Shown here in pieces: positions 58,138 to 64,000 of a DNA stretch of 64,000 nt. Position 1 is the stretch's first letter. Each line of letters starts with the position of its first letter. Below the pieces are notes generated by a model. It did not search any database. It saw nothing but the letters and a program-made list of their open reading frames with translations, and was not told the DNA's origin. Source of the DNA: Diphasiastrum complanatum (Eukaryota; Streptophyta; Lycopodiopsida; Lycopodiales; Lycopodiaceae); contig CM055092.1 in the NCBI GenBank assembly GCA_029204225.1, forward strand, positions 13,876,059-13,940,058, written 5' to 3'. The translations under genes were made by a program, and so were the position numbers.

Positions 58138-59412
58138 TGTTGTAAAGCTACCTTTACAAGCTTTACTTCCGGCGCCATCGGCACCAGCTATGTCCCCGGT
58201 GCCAGCAGCGCCCCTGCTGCTCCCGGCGCCAATGGCGCCGGCGCCGCTCCCGGCGCCACTGTGACCAGAATCCAGCCGGCGCCAAGTTCCTATGGCTGAA
58301 AATCTTTGATCGGTTCTAGCGAAGTCCAGAGAGCTCAGATCGATGTGCAATCACCTCACACGATCTAGGCATGATTAAAGGAAGCCTGGGGATCAATAAA
58401 ATCTAGAGAGAGAAAATGACTTTCTAGAAAGAGAAAATCCTAGAGAGAGAAAAACGTGCTTTACCAGCTTGGGTACAGTGCTTGGTATGAGGGAGGGTGC
58501 CGAATCACACCAATACTATAGGGGAGTGCGGGTTGCGACTCAGGGCGAGCTCCAACCAAGTCTCAGCCTCCCTTGCTGGAATGTTGTCATGGCTCTCGCC
58601 TTGGCATGCTAGCGCCCCGGAGACTAGGGTCGGTCACACACTTGAAATGTAACCTTCTCAGATTTATCAATAAAGTGGGATTTTTCTCAAACTGACTCTG
58701 ATTACCTTCAAGGTTTCAATGTTCAGTAAAAGCGCCAGTTGTAAGGCGGCTTTCAAAATTTTTAACTTGGCACATAGCTGAGGGTCGTATCCATAGAGAA
58801 TTTAAAGTCCTTATTGAAACTCTGGGACGCCAGCGGTATGCCGTCGGGACCATTCGGTCAGTGGCGCCAGCGGTATGCTGTCGGGACCATTTGGTCCAGG
58901 AACTGGTTGTTTCCATATCTGTCGCGGCTTGTGGTTCTGAGTGTGCCTTGCATGAACGTGAATGGGTTAAGCTCTTGGGGAACGGGCTCTAACCTGTCGG
59001 CTGAGTTGGATGGCTTGCTTGGGTGGATGTTACCTGTTTATGGCTGTCCAGTCTGGCGTGGCGCCAGGTTGGATTCCAGCGCTCGTGACGAAGCTTTCAG
59101 TTGGTTAAGTCTGATGTAAGTCAGACCGCTTGCTTGGAATGGATGTTACTCGTTTGTAACGAAGCTTCGAGTTGGTTAAGTTTGATGTATGTCGGGCGGC
59201 TTGCTTGGAGGGAAGTCACCCACGTCGGGACCCCCGATTTGGCATGGCGCCAGGTTGGATCTCAATGTTGGTTTTCGGAACTTCAAGTTGGTTAAGTCTG
59301 ATCGTTGTTGGCGAGTTGGCTGCTTGTATGTCAAGTGGGTTTGGATGGCAAGAGTTGAAGGCTGGGAAGCTAAGTCGTGGTTCCCGGCTCCCTTTGGGAT
59401 GCCTGCGCTACA
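58138..59412 (+). repeat. Family B 5' LTR
   Basis: Starts TGTTGTAAAGCTACC and ends GCCTGCGCTACA, 1275 bp. The first 150 bp of U3 hold about six GGCGCC palindromes, with GGCACC and GGTGCC variants. AATAAAG is at about 58668 in the context CAGATTTATCAATAAAG, paralleling CAGATTTAATAAAG in family A. Two 37-bp repeats of the GCCAGCGGTATG type start at about 58829 and 58866. Confidence 0.9.
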
Positions 59413-59414
59413 TG

Positions 59415-59426
59415 TGGTATCAGAGC
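59415..59426 (+). promoter_or_regulatory. Family B primer-binding site (tRNA-Met)
   Basis: TGGTATCAGAGC two bases after the LTR, in the same context (followed by CGACTGGCCGGTCAGC) as in family A (CGACTAGCCGGTCAGC). Confidence 0.9.
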
Positions 59427-59960
59427 CGACTGGCCGGTCAGCTATGCGGATCTCACGGAAATGGCCACGGTTTGGGGTTCATCAAGACAACTTTTGTGCA
59501 AGGTGCTGCCCACAGTGTAAGCACGGGCTGCGTCCACGGTCGGGGGCAGAACGGGGGACTTGATGAGTCAAGGTGCTGCCCTTGAGGTGTAAGCACGGTC
59601 AGTTCTCGCGGTTCGGGCCTAGCGTTGTCTGCACGTAGGACGGATGAGGCAAAGTGCTGCCTAGGGGAGTGAAAGCACGGTCTGTACCTTGTGGGGTGCG
59701 GGGCGACATATTCGAACTGTACGGGATAACCATTGATACAGAGATGCTGCTCGAATTCGGGTGTAAAGCACGAGTGGTTAGCTGCCGGTGCGGGATAGCT
59801 GCCGATCGTTTAGCTATAAGGGCTATCGACCAAAAAGTGGTGGGGCGTGACTGAGGCAATGTGCTGCTTAATGGTGAAAGCACGGATAGTTGGAGGGGTG
59901 TCCTTTGTGGGCTGATTCCGTGATCGATTTGTATGGGCGCGGCCAGGCAAAGGTCCGTTG
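59427..59960 (+). promoter_or_regulatory. Family B leader with five GTGCT/AGCAC stem-loops
   Basis: Stem-loops at 59503-59524, 59573-59596, 59654-59678, about 59745-59771 and 59861-59883. They match one for one, with similar spacing, those of family A at 11890-12276. Sequence between them (for example ATATTCGAACTGTACGGG and TAGCTGCCGATCGTTTAGC) is also conserved between the families. Confidence 0.7.
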
Positions 59961-60160
59961 GCAGGACCATCTCAAAGGGGGACCTTATCTTTGTTACTTG
60001 TTAGTAAACCTGCGTGAGTGTCTTACTTGTACGTATTCGTGGTGAGTCTTAGTACTCGTGCTTTGTCTGGTTTGCATGATTGCTTGTGATACAAGGAGCT
60101 GATGGCTCGAGAAGGAACCTTTTCTTTTGAAGGCTGATACCATCAAACAAAGAGGACTAC

Positions 60161-60661
60161 AGAATCTGTGGGGCGGATTTGAAGTTCAAGTACTCACACG
60201 TGAACGACAACGAAACGACTCAATGTTTGCAAAGGATGGATGGCTAGCTTGTTTCTTGGGTTAGTTTCATTTGCGACAACGCCCACCAGACGCAAGCAGG
60301 AAGTCAAAAGTTGAAAAGGGCCATTTCAGGAGAGATCTTCTATGGAGCAGTTGGTCTTCATTTTGGGACGGCCACCTTCGGAACTGAAACTCACTGAGCA
60401 TGGGCGATATCCAGAATCTATGCGACGGATTTGCAGTTCAAGCACTCGCACGTGAACGACAACAAAATGACTCAATGTTTGCAAAGGATGGATGGCTAGC
60501 CTGTTTCTTGGGTTAGTTTCATTTGCGACAACGCCCACCAGACGCAAACAGGAAGTCAAAAGTTGGAAAGGGCAATTTCATGGGAGATCTTCTATAGCAG
60601 TTGGTCTTCATTTTGGGACGGCCACCTTCGGAACTGAAACTCACTGAGCATGGGTGAAATC
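60161..60661 (+). repeat. 252-bp tandem duplication in family B internal region
   Basis: 60161-60412 and 60413-60661 are near-identical (AGAATCT start, TGCAAAGGATGGATGGCTAG inside). The left-hand family B copy has a single unit near 22010-22260. Confidence 0.88.
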
Positions 60662-61857
60662 CAGTATCAGTTGGGTTTTTCCTCAAAGGGGAAAAGACTA
60701 GGATCCTCTTCAGAGATTGGCAACAAGTTGGATCGAGCCATAATCCTAGCAGATGGGAAGCAAAGTGTTGGAAAGGCTTTTTGTCCAAAGAACTCTACTC
60801 TAAGTCCGATCAGCTGATTTATTAAGTGGAGGGGAACTATCACACACACCTCTCTCTTGGGGCAAATTTTGAATGAAAGTTGATCAAAATGGGGGCAAAT
60901 TCAAGGTGCCTAGCCATACTCACACGAGGAGACTGGCGAACTTTGGACCTAATAAGTTGACAAGTCTTTGTTGTGGAAAGAAAAGTTTGTTATAGGCTTT
61001 CTCTGGACCAGCAATGATGAGGAAACATATGAGTACGTTGGCTTGTGTTACGTGTAAGGCAACTGATCAATGAAGGAACTGTGAAAGTTGAGTCAGAGAC
61101 TTGGTATTTCGAACAGACGCTAAGGGACAGTTCGCGTTGAGATCGGATTAGTGCAAACTCTGGGTGAATGTTTCTGATTCAAAGAGAGCTACTTGAATCC
61201 AAGCTCGATGTACACTTCTTGTTTTGACTGTGAGGCAACTAACCAGTGATGGAATTGTGCCACGAGGTCAATGGTTACATTTGGGCTGATTCAAAGAGCT
61301 ACTTCAAGCTAAGTGAGAGGTGCATTGCGGAGTACTCAATCTTTGCCTACCTTAAAGAGCCAAGATGGAAAAGTATCAAAATCAGGCTTGGACAAGGAGA
61401 GAAATGAAGGTGCAGAAGCAACAAGGCACGGAGTGGACCATAAAGTGGGCAATCAAACGATAAATCCTTCGGCTCAGGGAGCCTTGATACCTGTGCGGAA
61501 CTGAACAAATCTGGAGCTCAGGGAGCTCAACACAAAGTGCATCAAGGACAAATCAGGAGCTCAAAGGAGTTCCAAAGTCGAAAGTCAGAAGCGACAGGGG
61601 CGAACATTTCAAAGAAAGGCCTCTGTCACCAGTTAATAAGGTTCTCGGGTTTTACGAAAGCGATATCAAATCTATGCTTTTCCCAGACAAAGATATATTT
61701 TCAAGTTATGTGGTTTTTCAGTACAAAGAGCTGAGCCTCCGACTTGTGGTGTGCCAGCTTCAATGTTAATAAAAAGTGGCCAGTAAATTGAATACTGTGC
61801 CAAGTAGCTTAAATGTATAGTTATTTTAATTGGGAGACACCTTTACTTTAATCTGAC

Positions 61858-61979
61858 ATCTGATGAGGACATCAGATTTTATAAAGGTGGGGTGGATGTT
61901 GTAAAGCTACCTTTACAAGCTTTACTTCCGGCGCCATCGGCGCCAGCTATGTCCCTGGCGCCAGCAGCGCCCCTGCTGC
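61858..61979 (+). promoter_or_regulatory. Family B hairpin, polypurine tract and start of 3' LTR
   Basis: ATCTGATG (61858-61865) pairs with CATCAGAT (61870-61877) around an AGGA loop. AAGGTGGGGTGGA (61884-61896) is the polypurine tract. The 3' LTR starts TGTTGTAAAGCTACC at 61897 and is cut at 61979. Confidence 0.82.
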
Positions 61980-62897
61980 TGTTGCGCCGGTGCCTCAAAG
62001 GGCGCTGGGACTTGAGCGGTTTCCCCAACACGCGCTTAAGTCCAACATTCATCCATCATGCACTTACATAAAAGCCAACTCAGAAACGTAACAAGCTTAA
62101 CCATTCAGACTTAAGAAAACTGGAATCCCAACCAACCCGAAAGCCAACTCAGAATCCGTCCCCAAAAGGTAACCAAAGGCAAAGACAAGCCACACATGAA
62201 ATCCAAGGCATAGTGGTCGCCAAACTGACCAATTGGCATAGCGGCAAGCCCCATGTCGATGACAGGGACCCTTAGGCGCCAGCGACGCAAAAAGGTTGTA
62301 GTAAGGGTCCTTCCACTTGGACCAGTCCCGGAGGCGAAACCGAAATGGTAATCATCCCCAAGGATCAACTTTATTAGATTTGGAAGAGGTTACATTCATA
62401 CATAGACTGACCGGTCTCGGGGCCACCAACACGTGCTGGGCATTGTGCCTGGCTCGTGCTGGTAGAGGGAGCTGAGACCTGGCGACTGGATTCCTGGCTG
62501 GTTGAGCTGCCCAAGTTTCTGTCTGCCGGACTCCCCCTATAGTTCTGCTGTGATTCGGCGCACCCCCTCTCGTTTGAAACATAGTGCTTTCTGGTAAAGC
62601 ACGCTTTTTAGGACTTAGTTTTTATTTTGCTGATTAAGCCTGGAAAGCCTGGCAGAATCAGTCTGGCTCCCGGACATGGGTCCCGGGAGCCGTCCCGGCG
62701 GCCGAATCAACCTGCTTTCCTGACTAGGCCATGACTCGAGCTCCAGAGCTAGCTCATGACTTTGTGACTACTTGACTGGCTCACCACAGGTCGGAGGCTC
62801 AGTCCTTGACATTCTAACTTGCTCTGGGACCTTAGGGAGTGTCACCCCTTTGAGTCTTACAGGGCACGCTGGGTGCACCCAAGTCAGCTTTACAACA
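61980..62897 (-). repeat. Family A 3' LTR (minus strand, right copy)
   Basis: On the minus strand it starts TGTTGTAAAGCTGACTTGGG at 62897 and ends GCGCAACA at 61980, 918 bp, matching the other two family A LTRs. The polypurine tract GAGGGGAGGA lies at 62898-62907. The adjoining hairpin has one stem change (TTGATG for CTGATG, 62919-62934). Confidence 0.9.
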
Positions 62898-62907
62898 TCC
62901 TCCCCTC

Positions 62908-63264
62908 GTTTGAGAAAGTTGATGTCCTCATCAGGGCCAAACTAGAACCTAAGACTCATGGCACAGGCTTAATTCACCGGCCAGACTTTATTCACATATA
63001 CAAGGGCACGGGCTTGATTCACCGGACAAAGGAAACCAACTGTAAAGCAGAGTAATGATATTGTGTTTTACACCCAGCACAGGAAAAGTGTGGATCTAGT
63101 TCACTTACGTAAAACCTGTGTGAAGCTGCTGCACTTAGACATCAGACTGAAGCTCACTCCTCGATAAGAAATGCGGCTTACTTTATTAACATGAAAGAAA
63201 AAGGTACTCACGGCTCCCTTAAGCCTCAGATATGTCGTTGTCGTCGCACATCTGGATGAGTCCC
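62908..63264 (-). other. Family A 3' untranslated region
   Basis: Lies between the end of the protease frame and the polypurine tract. It matches 8644-8999 of the left copy. No RT, RNase H or integrase coding. Confidence 0.7.
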
Positions 63265-64000
63265 CTAGGACTCTAGATATTTCGTTTGGTCGTCCAGGTT
63301 GAGCTCCTTGAGCTCTGTATCGGCACTTAGATTCACCTTTGACGTAGAAACTGCAGGCAATGTTGGCTCCATTTGACCTCGCGTCAGCTGGTTTGTCACT
63401 GTTGGATGTCTTTCATTAAAAAAGTGAGTTTTCGCTTGGTCACACAAGGTGAGCTCCTTGAGCTCTGCATCGGCACTTGAATTCACCTTTGATGTAGAGA
63501 CTATAGGCAATTTTGGCTCCATTTGTTCCCGTGTCAGCTGGTCTGTCACTGTTGGTTGTCCTTCGTTAAATAGGTGAATTAGATTGGGAGGAATGGTTGG
63601 CTCAGGTTCATTTGTGTCGTTCTTTTCTAGTTGGTCCCCTGGCACAACTCTGACGACACAAGGTCTCGTACCATTATATAATAACACAAGGTTAACCCCT
63701 TTTGCCAAGAAGGCCACCACATGTTCGTTAAACCAGCTTAATCCCAAAATAGCGTCGAAGGCATCCATCTTCAAGATTGTGAACGTTAGTCGATTCTTCC
63801 AGGCTCCCAGAGAGATTGGTAAGTTGGTTGCCAATCTACAAGTGGTCATTGTACCTTTCGCGGTCTCCACACAAATAGGAGTCACATTTTCTTCACATTG
63901 GATGTCCAATTCTCCTGTCAGTTTTTCTGACAAGTAGTTATGTGACGCCCCCAGGTCTACCATGAAGTAAATGATCCTGCCTTGAATACAGCCTTTCAGG
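63265..64000 (-). CDS. Family A protease region with two 50-residue repeats (5' end off the window)
   Basis: The only unbroken copy of this frame: MVDLGASHNYLSEKL at the start of the visible frame, RLATNLPISLGAWKN, ILGLSWFNEHVVAF, then LIHLFNEGQPTVTDQLT and a second unit HFFNERHPTVTNQLT, ending LDDQTKYLES at 63265. It carries two tail repeats, whereas the left copy has three. The frame continues off the right edge, where gag is expected. An aspartic-protease fold with an Asp-Leu-Gly active-site variant; the tail repeats have no function I recognise. Confidence 0.75.
   Translation of the reverse strand, partial: LKGCIQGRIIYFMVDLGASHNYLSEKLTGELDIQCEENVTPICVETAKGTMTTCRLATNLPISLGAWKNRLTFTILKMDAFDAILGLSWFNEHVVAFLAKGVNLVLLYNGTRPCVVRVVPGDQLEKNDTNEPEPTIPPNLIHLFNEGQPTVTDQLTREQMEPKLPIVSTSKVNSSADAELKELTLCDQAKTHFFNERHPTVTNQLTRGQMEPTLPAVSTSKVNLSADTELKELNLDDQTKYLES

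Larger units (their letters stand above)
58138..61979 (+). mobile_element. Family B LTR element, non-coding, 3' LTR truncated
   Basis: Order: 5' LTR, primer site, stem-loop leader, internal region of about 1.9 kb with no recognisable protein, hairpin, polypurine tract, first 83 bp of the 3' LTR. The 3' LTR is cut off by a family A LTR at 61980. In size and lack of coding it fits the LARD class of non-autonomous elements. It shares its leader and LTR tips with family A, so the two probably use the same helper. Confidence 0.8.

Noticed and set aside
58081-58350. Gly/Ala-rich minus-strand ORF
   Set aside because: It is a reading of the GGCGCC-rich start of the family B LTR and not a gene.

Overview
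This is plant nuclear DNA made almost entirely of broken and nested LTR retrotransposons. The evidence is plant-type Ty1/copia and Ty3/gypsy proteins, primer-binding sites matching initiator tRNA-Met (TGGTATCAGAGC), polypurine tracts, LTRs beginning TG and ending CA, and very long perfect (GA)n tracts. I see no convincing intact host gene, rRNA, tRNA or CRISPR. The organism cannot be named from the sequence. A large-genome land plant fits; a non-flowering plant is only a guess.

Layout. 0-7.7 kb: copia relics (one family, called C1 here), two (GA)n tracts, a dispersed repeat R, a hAT transposase scrap, a gypsy gag/RT relic and a hairpin-rich GC patch. 7.7-13.6 kb: two oppositely oriented, truncated copies of 'family A', an LTR element whose internal region holds gag and protease but no polymerase. 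13.6-16.7 kb: a copia element (C2) with a truncated 5' LTR and internal deletions. 16.7-19.1 kb: a chromovirus-like gypsy pol on the minus strand. 19.1-22.4 kb: a rearranged copy of 'family B', a non-coding LTR element. 22.4-26.2 kb: a nearly complete but decayed copia (C3), minus strand, abutting a Helitron fragment. 26.8-31.2 kb: gypsy-like gag relics and coiled-coil coding remnants. 31.5-34.7 kb: (GA)n, a second repeat R, then the 3' half of a copia (C4) with its LTR.

36.5-52 kb is a stratified nest. A minus-strand gypsy of the Athila/Tat type runs from gag near 51.9 kb to an integrase C-terminus near 40 kb. It is followed by a long unrecognised coiled-coil ORF (37.2-39.8 kb) in the position used by env-like or extra ORFs in that clade. 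Inside its pol sit a full-length copia (C5, 41854-48147) flanked by the 5-bp target duplication TATGG, and a deleted minus-strand C1 copy (about 40140-41794).

52-58 kb: copia scraps, further microsatellites and an unrecognised region encoding three copies of an arginine-rich repeat of about 45 residues. 58.1-62 kb: a better family B copy. 62-64 kb: a third family A copy, running off the window.

The most interesting system is the A/B pair. Their LTRs differ, but both open with TGTTGTAAAG. They share the primer site, a leader carrying five regularly spaced GTGCT...AGCAC stem-loops, and a hairpin just before the polypurine tract. A keeps only gag and protease; B keeps no protein. This looks like a two-tier set of non-autonomous retroelements that retained the RNA signals needed for packaging and reverse transcription by an unseen helper. 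Copies of B LTR sequence also turn up as tiny patches inside two unrelated elements.
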